Below are positions 1 through 5,022 of a stretch of DNA of 5,022 nt, in pieces; the stretch's first letter is position 1, and every line of letters begins with the position of its first letter. A model generated the notes under the pieces. It was not told where the DNA came from, did no database searches, and saw only the letters and a list, made by a program, of their open reading frames with translations. The DNA lies in the NCBI GenBank assembly GCA_016208845.1, contig JACQXH010000070.1, positions 1-5,022 of the forward strand, given 5' to 3'. The stretch comes from Nitrospirota bacterium (GTDB taxonomy: Bacteria > Nitrospirota > Thermodesulfovibrionia > UBA6902 > BMS3Bbin08). The position numbers were made by a program, and so were the translations under genes.

Positions 1-52
1 TCCTTTCAGCAGAAGCAATAATGCCAAGGGTTTCTATAAGCCCGGTAAACAT
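1..52 (-). CDS. ribE: Riboflavin synthase alpha subunit, N-terminal fragment (runs off window)
   Basis: Reading leftward from an ATG at 52-50, the 17 complete codons give MFTGLIETLGIIASAER. This is the signature start of riboflavin synthase (MFTGLIE followed by a short hydrophobic strand), the enzyme that dismutates two 6,7-dimethyl-8-ribityllumazine molecules into riboflavin and a pyrimidine in the cytoplasm. Only the first strand of the N-terminal barrel is present; the rest lies beyond the window edge. The start sits 5 nt after the stop of the small membrane-protein gene, so the two are probably co-transcribed and translationally coupled. The upstream bases give only a weak purine-rich ribosome site. 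The identification rests on a short but very characteristic motif. The symbol ribE is used in many bacteria; the same gene is called ribC in E. coli. Confidence 0.85.
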   Translation of the reverse strand, partial: MFTGLIETLGIIASAER

Positions 53-57
53 CGGTA

Positions 58-384
58 TCAGTCTTTTTGAGAAGTATCAACCGCAAACTGAAAGGTTTTT
101 TGATAAATGCCCAGCCAGTTGACAGTCTCTTCCCATGAGACCTCTATTTTATAAGTTTTGTCTCGGGTCAATATGATATCCTCATCCTTTAGCGGAACAC
201 TCATATCACGCGCCATTTCCTTAACCTTTAACATCATCTCGCCTTCCCTAAATTGACTGCTGTTCATTTTCGAGACCTCTTTTAAATCACTCTTGAAAAC
301 CAGGTAATGATAAAACGGGACGCCGAACTGATATGCTGAAAAGAGCGCCAAACCGACCACAAGTAGATTTAATAACTTTTTCAT
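58..384 (-). CDS. Small membrane-anchored protein of unknown function (DUF4845-like)
   Basis: A 108-residue protein. It begins with two lysines and a hydrophobic stretch at about residues 4-25 (LLNLLVVGLALFSAYQFGV), which reads as an uncleaved signal anchor. A soluble region of about 80 residues follows, presumably on the outer face of the membrane. That region has a charged, probably helical part (residues 33-60) and then PLKDEDIILTRD and alternating strand-like segments ending in FQFAVDTS. The layout (short N-terminal anchor, helix, then a small beta-rich tail) resembles the DUF4845-type proteins often found just downstream of lepB, but no diagnostic motif was seen. The ATG start is backed by a strong AAGGAGG site. 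The gene lies between lepB and ribE, 5 nt before ribE. No function can be assigned; a link to membrane or secretion physiology is only suggested by its neighbour lepB. Confidence 0.75.
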   Translation of the reverse strand: MKKLLNLLVVGLALFSAYQFGVPFYHYLVFKSDLKEVSKMNSSQFREGEMMLKVKEMARDMSVPLKDEDIILTRDKTYKIEVSWEETVNWLGIYQKTFQFAVDTSQKD

Positions 385-394
385 GATCCCAATA

Positions 395-401
395 CCTCCT
401 T
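395..401 (-). promoter_or_regulatory. Ribosome binding site of the small membrane-protein gene
   Basis: On the minus strand the sequence AAGGAGG ends 10 nt before the ATG at 384. It is the strongest Shine-Dalgarno sequence in the window and fixes the start. It lies just outside the inverted-repeat element at 402-581, so the insertion left this signal intact. Confidence 0.75.
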
Positions 402-581
402 TAACCCAATAAATGCATTTATAAAGAATGCAGACGTTGTGAAAAAATTTATTTTTCGATACCTTAACGCAGTTGCAATCAAAGTACCCATGTATATTTT
501 ATGCAAAGTCTTATATGAAATTTTAAATAAAACTTATCGAGTTAAATAGATTTTTGAACAATGTCTGCGTTATTTGGGTTA
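402..581. repeat. MITE-like element with imperfect terminal inverted repeats
   Basis: The 180-bp spacer between lepB and the next gene is bounded by inverted repeats. The left end (402 onward) reads TAACCCAATAA, and the right end read on the other strand (581 downward) reads TAACCCAAATAA. Further in, GCAGACGTTGT (430-440) matches GCAGACATTGT (568-558 on the minus strand), then both arms continue into an A-run. The left arm carries about 16 extra bases between the two blocks (around 413-429), themselves flanked by AATGCA copies. The interior is AT-rich and has no coding potential. The outermost TA on each side would fit a TA target duplication as made by Tc1/mariner-IS630 type transposases, but this is inference. 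No transposase is present. Without a second genomic copy this remains a candidate; it could also be a fold-back regulatory spacer. Confidence 0.5.
417..448 (-). promoter_or_regulatory. Possible promoter for the small gene and ribE inside the repeat element
   Basis: On the minus strand a TATAAA hexamer (425-420) is preceded, 17 nt upstream, by TTTTTC (448-443) as a very poor -35 box. It would give transcription from within the AT-rich inverted-repeat element toward the small membrane-protein gene and ribE. The -10 is good and the -35 weak, and AT-rich DNA makes such matches common. Confidence 0.2.
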
Positions 582-1301
582 GTGAATAAGGTCGCCTATT
601 CTGCCCCATCTGACTTTGTTATACCATACATCGCCACCGTCCCATGACCAATAAATCATAAAGGCCTTGCCCTTAATATCGTCCATATCCACAAAGCCCC
701 AGAACCTACTGTCAAAGCTCTGGTCCCTGTTGTCTCCCATAACAAAAAATTGCCCGTGAGGAACTTTAACCGGGCCGAAGTTGTCTCTATTGGTTATATC
801 TTTATTTTCTGTTTGGGTGTCTTTATGTATTTTGTACGGTTCATTCAGAGGAATATCGTTAACATACACCCGTTTGTTCTTTATCTCAACCTTGTCCCCG
901 CCTACGCCTACTACCCTCTTTATAAAGTCTTTGCAGTCATCCTTAAAAAGGGATGAAGGGTCCCCGTTGCTTAATGTATTGCTGAATCTTGTTTTAATAT
1001 TCTTTGTAATGCTCCTGCATTCCTCCACATCCCTGTTCTTTGGAAAGGAGAAGACTATGACATCTTCTCTTTTGGGCTGCCTGAAGATCATAGACCTTCC
1101 GTCTGAAAAAGGGAGGTCCAGCCCGTAGATAAACTTACTTACAAGTATATGGTCGCCTATGACAAGCGTGGGAATCATTGAACCTGAAGGTATTTTGAAG
1201 GCCTGCACAACATAAGCCCTTATCAGGAGGGCCAGCATTACAGCTATGACTATAGCCTCTGCGTATTCCCTGAACTTTGACTTTCTTCTGCCGGTTGCCA
1301 A
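579..1301 (-). CDS. lepB: Signal peptidase I
   Basis: A 240-residue membrane-bound serine protease that removes signal peptides from proteins leaving the cytoplasm. After a basic N-terminus, one membrane segment spans about residues 14-35. All family boxes are present: PSGSMIPTL with the nucleophile Ser41, KREDVIVF (about 77-84), the general base Lys128 in FIKRVVGVGGDKV, and GDNRDQSFDSRFWG at 189-202. Length and the C-terminus (RWGRIGDLIH) are normal for a one-anchor signal peptidase. Between the strand ending FSFPKN (about 89) and the Lys box there is an extra, charged segment of about 30 residues containing Cys95 and Cys123, which most homologues lack. The start is TTG, chosen because AAGGAG sits 7 nt upstream and the protein begins with the usual basic stretch. 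The gene follows lepA by 57 nt, the classic lepA-lepB order. Its stop codon lies in the outer end of the inverted-repeat element downstream. Confidence 0.95.
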   Translation of the reverse strand: MATGRRKSKFREYAEAIVIAVMLALLIRAYVVQAFKIPSGSMIPTLVIGDHILVSKFIYGLDLPFSDGRSMIFRQPKREDVIVFSFPKNRDVEECRSITKNIKTRFSNTLSNGDPSSLFKDDCKDFIKRVVGVGGDKVEIKNKRVYVNDIPLNEPYKIHKDTQTENKDITNRDNFGPVKVPHGQFFVMGDNRDQSFDSRFWGFVDMDDIKGKAFMIYWSWDGGDVWYNKVRWGRIGDLIH

Positions 1302-1308
1302 ATTATTT

Positions 1309-1314
1309 CTCCTT
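1309..1314 (-). promoter_or_regulatory. Ribosome binding site deciding the TTG start of lepB
   Basis: The minus strand reads AAGGAG, then 7 nt, then TTG at 1301-1299. No ATG or GTG is equally well placed, so this site supports the non-ATG start. Confidence 0.75.
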
Positions 1315-1324
1315 AATGTCTTGC

Positions 1325-1339
1325 GCGGCTGTCAGCCGC
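1325..1339. other. Perfect short hairpin in the lepA-lepB spacer
   Basis: GCGGCT-GTC-AGCCGC forms a 6-bp G/C-rich stem with a 3-nt loop, lying between the lepA stop and the lepB ribosome site. No T-run follows it on the minus strand, so it is not a typical intrinsic terminator. In the transcript it could act as an RNA-stability or processing element between the two genes. Its role is unknown. Confidence 0.45.
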
Positions 1340-2311
1340 TAACCTCTCAAACTAACGCCTATTTTACCTTAAGAACAGCAAGAAAAGCTTCCTGAGGGAT
1401 CTCGACCCTCCCGAACTGCTTCATTCTCCGCTTGCCCTCCTTCTGTTTCTCGAGGAGTTTTCTCTTTCTTGAGATGTCGCCGCCATAGCATTTTGCAAGC
1501 ACATTCTTCTTCATCGCCTTTATGCTTTCCCTTGCTATTATCTTGCTCCCTATGGCCGCCTGTATAACGACCTCGAACATCTGCCTGGGGATAACCTCCT
1601 TAAGCCTCTCAGTGATCTGTCTTCCCTTAATGTAAGCGCTGTCAGTATGGACTATCATCGAAAGAGCATCAACAGGGTCTCCGTTCAGAAGCACATCAAG
1701 CTTTGTCAGCTTTGATACCCTGTGTCCGATAAACTCATAATCCATCGAGGCATAGCCGCTGGATGAAGATTTTAACTTATCATAAAAATCCCATAATATC
1801 TCGCTTAAGGGAAGTTCGTATGTTACTCTTATTCTATCTTTGCCGATATAATCGAAGCTCGTCTGCGCGCCGCGCTTCTCTTGACATAATGCTGTGGCAG
1901 TTTCGCCGGGCTGTCAATGTATATAATGCTTCCGTCTGTTTGAGTGACCTTGTAAACGACTGTGGGAGCAGTATTTAGAAGAGAGAGCTTAAACTCCCTT
2001 TCAAGCCTCTCTTTCACTATCTCCATATGGAGAAGACCGAGAAAACCGCACCTGAAACCAAAGCCGAGCGCGGTTGAGCTCTCAGGCTCGTAACTGAAGG
2101 AAGAGTCATTCAGCTTAAGTTTTTCAAGGGCATCTTTCAGTTCAGCATACTGGTTAGGCTCTGTTGGATAAAGGCCGGAAAACACCATGGGCTTCACATC
2201 CTTGTACCCGGGGCATGGCTCTGAAGTAGGATTTTCCGCATCTGTTATAGTATCGCCGACCTTTGTATCCGAAACATTCCTTATGCCGGCAATTATATAA
2301 CCAACCTCGCC

Positions 2312-2455
2312 TGAAACAACTATTTCCTTAAATTTATCCGTTAGTTTTATTTTATCCAGGGAATCCCTGATAGCCCTGCCGCAGGGGTAGTTTGAAATCA
2401 GGGCCAAGCGATAGTGTCCTGAAATTTCGTTGAGCAGGGCCGTCCAGGGCATCCC
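2312..2455 (-). other. HAD-superfamily hydrolase fragment embedded in lepA
   Basis: Read on the minus strand in the frame of LepA piece 2, this stretch gives TALLNEISGHYRLALISNY, then CGRAIRDSLDKIKLTDKF and KEIVVSGEVGY. The pattern (hydrophobic strand ending in ISN, a helix, a GLxxxF-like segment, then a strand ending VVSGEVGY) is the motif II to pre-motif III region of phosphatase-like HAD proteins, where the next residues are normally a Lys-Pro-Asp type motif. Instead the text continues into LepA (IIAG). It bears no likeness to LepA domain II, which belongs here. About 45 codons are present, with no start and none of the catalytic Asp motif I. The left limit is uncertain because the join falls in sequence readable either as LepA (RDALD) or as HAD (GMPW). 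Assignment to the HAD family is from motif recognition only. Confidence 0.65.
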
Positions 2456-2459
2456 TGAT
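2355..2459 (-). repeat. 17-bp direct repeat pair at the lepA/HAD join
   Basis: ATCAGGGATGCCCTGGA (2459-2443) and ATCAGGGATTCCCTGGA (2371-2355) differ at one base and lie 88 nt apart on the minus strand. In their own frames they encode IRDALD (LepA) and IRDSLD (HAD fragment). The first copy sits at the breakpoint between the two gene fragments. Confidence 0.7.
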
Positions 2460-2985
2460 GCCGATGCCCTCTTTTGCGGAAGTGATAATTGCGTCACTGC
2501 AGTCTATGCCTATTGAGTCTTCAATCTGTTCTTTTACCCTCTCAGGTTCCGCGCCAGGCAGGTCTATCTTGTTTATGACGGGTATTATTTCGAGGTGGTT
2601 CTCTGAAGCCAGATAGGCGTTGGCAAGGGTTTGGGCCTCAACCCCCTGAGTGGCGTCAACTACAAGCAAGGCGCCCTCGCATGAGGCAAGACTGCGCGAA
2701 ACCTCATAGGAAAAATCAACATGCCCCGGCGTGTCAATCAGGTTGAGTATATAGTCTTTCCCGTCCAGGGCCTTATAATTGAGCCTGACGGCATGGGCTT
2801 TTATGGTTATGCCGCGCTCTTTCTCAAGGTCCATTGAGTCCAGGACCTGCTTTGACATCTCCCTCATCGACAGCGCGCCGGTGAGTTCGAGAATACGGTC
2901 GGCTATGGTAGATTTGCCGTGGTCTATATGAGCGATAATGGAGAAATTTCTTATATTATTGCCGGACATCTCTTTATGCAGCGGA

Positions 2986-3966
2986 TTATTTTGCAGCTTC
3001 AGAATGAAGCGCAAGGCCTGCAGCGCCTAACGAACCGCAATCCTTCATTAATATGGTTTTAAGTATCCTGACATTTGGAGCAAGGGGTTTCAGCACCCTT
3101 CTTGAAACCTCTTTCTGCAGCCCTTCAATAAAGAGGTCCCATGCGCCCACAAGGCCTCCCCCTATAATTACAGCATCCGGGCTTAAGAGATTTATAAGGT
3201 TTGCAATACCAATGCCCAGATATTGTCCAAACGGCCTGAAGAGTTCTCTGCTTAAGCTATCGCCTTCCAGCGCGGCCTTAAATATATCTTCAGGTGTTAT
3301 TTTGTAATAATTCCCCTCGCAGAATTGAGTTAATATGCTTTCCGTTCCCTTTTCTAATGATGACGTTGCAATATCAACAATAGCCCTGCCTGAAGCGTAA
3401 GACTCAAGACATCCGGAACTTCCGCAGGTGCAGGGGCGTCCATTCGGTTCAATGACCATGTGGCCGGCCTCTATAGCGCCCTCATAAGGTTTGCCCTTAT
3501 AGATCAGTCCGCTCCCCAGCCCTGTGCCGAGCGTAAGCACGATAAAATTGTCGAAATCTTTTCCTGTTCCAACCCATTTTTCTCCGTAGGCGCAAGCATT
3601 TGCATCATTCTCCACCACAACCGGCAGGGAAAATTCTTTCTCAAAGATATCTTTTATCTGGAATTTGTTTATAGCCGGAATATTAGGGGAATAAATCACA
3701 GTTCCGTTCTTTCTGTCTACCAGCCCGGCGATTCCAAACCCGATGCCCGCAATATCATTCACTCCTGCACTGCCAGAGGAAAGAGCCTTGATAGTCTCTT
3801 CATTAATAATACTTTTCAATATCCTGAAGAGCAAGTCTTTTATATTTACGCTTTGTCCTTCAGAAGGCGTAGGATGTGACTGGCTTGTCAGCACTTTGCC
3901 GTCTTCCGAGACAAGGACAACTTTTATATTTGTCCCGCCAATATCAATGCCTATCGCCATTTTCAT
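2986..3966 (-). CDS. ROK-family sugar kinase, probable glucokinase
   Basis: A complete 326-residue cytoplasmic kinase that most likely phosphorylates glucose (or a related hexose) with ATP to feed glycolysis. The phosphate-binding strand GIDIGGTNIK is at residues 6-15. The sugar-site motif ENDANACAYGE is at 119-129, with Asp121 as the catalytic base. The second phosphate motif LTLGTGLGSG is at about 144-153. The zinc site typical of ROK proteins is complete: EAGHM with His169, then CTCGSSGCLE with Cys179, Cys181 and Cys186. GGGLVGAW and GSLGAAGLAL form the C-terminal adenosine region. There is no N-terminal helix-turn-helix, so it is a kinase and not a ROK repressor. The start is ATG with AGGAG 13 nt upstream; a second ATG two codons on is possible. 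lepA follows after 16 nt. Substrate preference cannot be settled by motif alone; other ROK kinases use fructose, mannose or N-acetylated sugars. Confidence 0.92.
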   Translation of the reverse strand: MKMAIGIDIGGTNIKVVLVSEDGKVLTSQSHPTPSEGQSVNIKDLLFRILKSIINEETIKALSSGSAGVNDIAGIGFGIAGLVDRKNGTVIYSPNIPAINKFQIKDIFEKEFSLPVVVENDANACAYGEKWVGTGKDFDNFIVLTLGTGLGSGLIYKGKPYEGAIEAGHMVIEPNGRPCTCGSSGCLESYASGRAIVDIATSSLEKGTESILTQFCEGNYYKITPEDIFKAALEGDSLSRELFRPFGQYLGIGIANLINLLSPDAVIIGGGLVGAWDLFIEGLQKEVSRRVLKPLAPNVRILKTILMKDCGSLGAAGLALHSEAAK

Positions 3967-4016
3967 AAAAGATTCTTCTCCTGATGGAAAAATTAAGAAG
4001 CAGTAATTACTAAGAT

Positions 4017-4034
4017 GGTTATAATATCACAACC
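4017..4034. promoter_or_regulatory. Imperfect 18-bp palindrome, candidate operator of the ROK kinase gene
   Basis: GGTTATAATATCACAACC reads GGTTGTGATATTATAACC on the other strand: 7 of the 9 symmetric pairs match, centred on ATAT. It lies about 50-70 nt upstream of the kinase start and contains TATTAT/TATAAC on the minus strand, which could serve as a -10 box, though no good -35 was found. A dimeric repressor bound here would block such a promoter. The regulator is unknown. Confidence 0.35.
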
Positions 4035-4039
4035 AATAA

Positions 4040-4176
4040 AAATTATGCGAAAGTCATGTAACAATAAGACTCTTATGGAGAAATTACAGCCGAGAGAAAC
4101 GTCCTGTGACCGCAGAGGACATAGATCATTTCTTCTATCTGTTTTTCGAGCGTAGAGGTGTCAAATACTGGCGATT
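4040..4176 (+). pseudogene. Possible short gene relic, unrecognised
   Basis: On the plus strand an open stretch without a stop runs from 4040 into the following repeat. Its central part reads LLWRNYSREKRPVTAEDIDH and then FFYLFFERRGVKYWRFP, with protein-like composition. There is no ATG at its head, no ribosome site, and the text then passes into the G/C-run repeat. It may be the worn 3' part of a gene, or chance. No family was recognised. Confidence 0.2.
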
Positions 4177-4213
4177 CCCCTTAGAAAAAAGGGAGGAAGG
4201 GGGTTTTCCTGGC
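4174..4213. repeat. Short C-run/G-run intergenic repeat
   Basis: The sequence ATTCCCCTTAGAAAAAAGGG, then AGGAAGGGGGTTTTCCT, has a small stem (CCCTT at 4178-4182 with AAGGG at 4189-4193) and a second G-run. From general knowledge, closely similar CCCCTTAG...AAGGGGG elements are scattered between genes in many Nitrospirota and Desulfobacterota genomes. The single copy here cannot prove it is dispersed. It may mark where the preceding open stretch was interrupted. Confidence 0.45.
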
Positions 4214-4247
4214 AGCGAGAATTTGGTCAACAAAATGTATCAATTTG

Positions 4248-4436
4248 TTATTGTGCTGCAATTTCTTCGGGCCTAATCCAGACGATTTTCCCTTCGCGCC
4301 AGACAACAATAGGGTTACCGGCTTGTTTGTGTTTTAGCAAAGCGTCTCGAACACCTTGAGCCAGCGCCTGAGTGATCCTATCAGGGTCTGCAAAAGCTTC
4401 AGCGATTTTGTCTTTATGTTTTTCCTTTATTGCCAT
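4248..4436 (-). CDS. Small partner protein of the zeta-toxin-like kinase (candidate antitoxin)
   Basis: A 62-residue protein with a charged N-terminus, a probable helix at about residues 20-38 (ITQALAQGVRDALLKHKQ) and a compact tail NPIVVWREGKIVWIRPEEI (41-59) that looks like a two-strand hairpin. From memory, small proteins with this ALLxHKxxGNPVxVWxxGKVVWIPxEEI-like pattern are common neighbours of COG4185 P-loop kinases. Its ATG lies inside the 3' end of the kinase gene (23-nt overlap, different frame), and a short AGAGG sits only a few bases upstream, so its translation is probably coupled to the kinase. No DNA-binding motif is evident. Antitoxin function is inferred from size and pairing; it is not similar to the epsilon antitoxin. 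It might instead be an accessory subunit. Confidence 0.75.
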   Translation of the reverse strand: MAIKEKHKDKIAEAFADPDRITQALAQGVRDALLKHKQAGNPIVVWREGKIVWIRPEEIAAQ

Positions 4437-5004
4437 ATGCCTCTGTAATATTATGCCAAAGAAAGGGATCGTTTACAAGCAAACTTTTCTCTTTTTCACC
4501 ATAAGCCAGCAATCTTGGATTCCCCTCTCCTGAGTTGTCATAAAAAAACCATGTGTCTGCTAAAGGACGATAGAGTTTGAAAAAATTCCTAATGCCGGCA
4601 TGATAACGCCTTCTGATTGTATTTTCAGGCACATCATGCCCGCCCATGCGGACTCGTTCAGCAACACGTGCAATAGCAAAATCCTCATTAGGCAGCCATA
4701 GGAAAACGTATCCTGTTTTGCCCAGATCTGCAATCCAAGGCGCAAAAGACCGGCTGGCCAATGTTGTTTCAAAGGCAAAATCAAGACGTTTTTTTGCAAG
4801 ATAATGTATGCGCTCAAGCATTATACGTCCTGCATGAAAAACTGCGCCCTCCGGCTGAAATCCGGAGAGACCTTGTGCGATTAAGTCTGCATTAACAAAT
4901 TCAGTAACCTTAAGCGTACCTTTCAGCAAAGAAGGAGCAGTTGTTGATTTTCCTGCACCGTTTGGGCCTGCTATGACTATAAGATTTTGGCGCTGAATTT
5001 TCAT
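4414..5004 (-). CDS. Zeta-toxin-like P-loop kinase (COG4185 type)
   Basis: A 196-residue single-domain P-loop protein. The Walker A motif is AGPNGAGKST at residues 12-21. FVNADLIAQGL (36-46) supplies an Asp (Asp40) at the position of the zeta-toxin catalytic base. FAFETTLAS (76-84) matches the conserved Glu-Thr segment after the second strand. RVAERVRMGGHDVP, with the following RRRY (113-134), is the arginine-rich lid typical of the family. Zeta toxins phosphorylate UDP-N-acetylglucosamine and so poison cell-wall synthesis; whether this COG4185-type member uses that substrate is not known. The ATG at 5004 is the likely start, with a poor ribosome site (GGGGA about 14 nt upstream), near the window edge. 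It overlaps the small downstream gene by 23 nt. The order is kinase first, small partner second. Alternatives are a housekeeping nucleotide or sugar kinase, but the pairing favours a toxin-antitoxin role. Confidence 0.85.
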   Translation of the reverse strand: MKIQRQNLIVIAGPNGAGKSTTAPSLLKGTLKVTEFVNADLIAQGLSGFQPEGAVFHAGRIMLERIHYLAKKRLDFAFETTLASRSFAPWIADLGKTGYVFLWLPNEDFAIARVAERVRMGGHDVPENTIRRRYHAGIRNFFKLYRPLADTWFFYDNSGEGNPRLLAYGEKEKSLLVNDPFLWHNITEAYGNKGKT

Positions 5005-5022
5005 AAAGTTCTATTCATCCCC

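Larger units (their letters stand above)
1359..2969 (-). pseudogene. lepA: Elongation factor 4 (LepA), disrupted and chimeric
   Basis: LepA is a ribosome-binding translational GTPase, normally about 600 residues. Three LepA pieces are present. Piece 1 (2969-2442, 176 codons) has the complete G domain: AHIDHGKST, DTPGH, NKID and SAK. Piece 2 (2311-1895, another frame) resumes at GEVGYIIAG and runs through SYEPESSTALGFGFRCGFLG to DSPAKLP. Piece 3 (about 1892-1359, back in the first frame) runs from ALCQEKRGAQTSF through CYGGDISRKRKLL to the normal C-terminus. Between pieces 1 and 2 about 78 LepA residues (the end of the G domain and most of domain II) are replaced by about 130 nt of HAD-hydrolase-like sequence. 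Between pieces 2 and 3 about 29 residues are missing. The piece 1 frame hits a stop at 2354-2352, so no full LepA can be made. The ATG at 2969 gives the usual N-terminus (MSGNNIRNFSIIAHID); an in-frame TTG at 3014 would overlap the kinase gene. Start spacing to the ROK gene is 16 nt. Whether this is a real pseudogene or an assembly chimera cannot be told from the sequence. Confidence 0.85.

Noticed and set aside
750..1128. Two overlapping plus-strand open frames of 68 and 115 codons
   Set aside because: They lie wholly inside lepB on the opposite strand and have no ribosome site or family motif; they are shadows of a well-conserved gene.
1763..1978. Plus-strand open frame of 71 codons
   Set aside because: It is antisense to conserved LepA coding sequence, with no recognisable motif.
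2456..2497. Possible separate gene starting at the ATG at 2497 (MTQLSLPQKR...)
   Set aside because: These codons are the LepA G-domain end read in the wrong frame. The frame becomes meaningful only after the HAD/LepA join, so the ATG is fortuitous.
2970..3014. Upstream TTG start for lepA giving 15 extra residues
   Set aside because: It would overlap the ROK gene end and add residues not seen in the family; the ATG at 2969 gives the normal LepA N-terminus.
3053..4006. Three plus-strand open frames opposite the ROK kinase
   Set aside because: They are antisense to a complete, motif-rich kinase and have no coding signature of their own.
4101..4120. GTCCT...AGGAC hairpin as a terminator
   Set aside because: The stem is only 5 bp, the loop is 10 nt, and no T-run follows on either strand.
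4178..4193. C-run/G-run stem as an intrinsic terminator of the kinase pair
   Set aside because: The stem is short and the T-run lies in its loop, not after it, on the minus strand; it is better treated as a repeat.
4560..4817. Minus-strand open frame of 85 codons
   Set aside because: It is an out-of-frame shadow inside the zeta-like kinase gene.
1..5022. tRNA, rRNA, CRISPR array, riboswitch
   Set aside because: No cloverleaf, spaced repeats or conserved aptamer core was seen. The ribE start has no room for an FMN riboswitch immediately upstream because the preceding gene ends 5 nt before it.

Overview
The window holds chromosomal, housekeeping-type bacterial DNA of moderate G+C. Every recognisable gene lies on the minus strand, so transcription runs from high to low coordinates. 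Gene content and protein style suggest an anaerobic, Gram-negative-type lineage such as Nitrospirota or Desulfobacterota. This is an inference from a ROK sugar kinase followed by lepA, lepB, a small membrane-anchored protein and riboflavin synthase, not a phylogenetic result.

Region by region, in the direction of transcription. (1) 5004-4248: a two-gene unit encoding a P-loop kinase of the zeta-toxin/COG4185 type and a 62-residue partner whose start overlaps the kinase 3' end by 23 nt; this is a candidate toxin-antitoxin module. (2) 4247-3967: a 281-nt gap with a short G/C-run repeat, a possible gene relic on the plus strand, and an 18-bp imperfect palindrome over a possible -10 box upstream of the next gene. 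(3) 3966-2986: an intact ROK-family glucokinase-like gene. (4) 2969-1359: lepA (elongation factor 4), visibly broken. Its G domain is intact, but most of domain II is replaced by about 130 nt that reads as part of a HAD-superfamily hydrolase in another frame. A second deletion of about 82 nt (about 29 codons of LepA missing) further on returns the gene to its first frame. (5) 1301-579: lepB, signal peptidase I, with all catalytic boxes, a TTG start and an unusual 30-residue insert carrying two cysteines. (6) 581-402: an AT-rich spacer bounded by imperfect inverted repeats, resembling a miniature transposable element, whose outer end supplies the lepB stop codon. (7) 384-58: a small protein with an N-terminal membrane anchor. 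(8) 52-1: the first 17 codons of riboflavin synthase (ribE), cut by the window edge.

The ROK kinase, lepA, lepB, small protein and ribE are closely spaced and may be co-transcribed, with a possible extra promoter inside the 402-581 element. The most notable signal is the chimeric lepA. It is either a real pseudogene made by microhomology-driven recombination with a HAD hydrolase gene, or an assembly or amplification chimera. Raw reads would decide. The kinase/small-protein pair is the best candidate for a poorly described accessory system.
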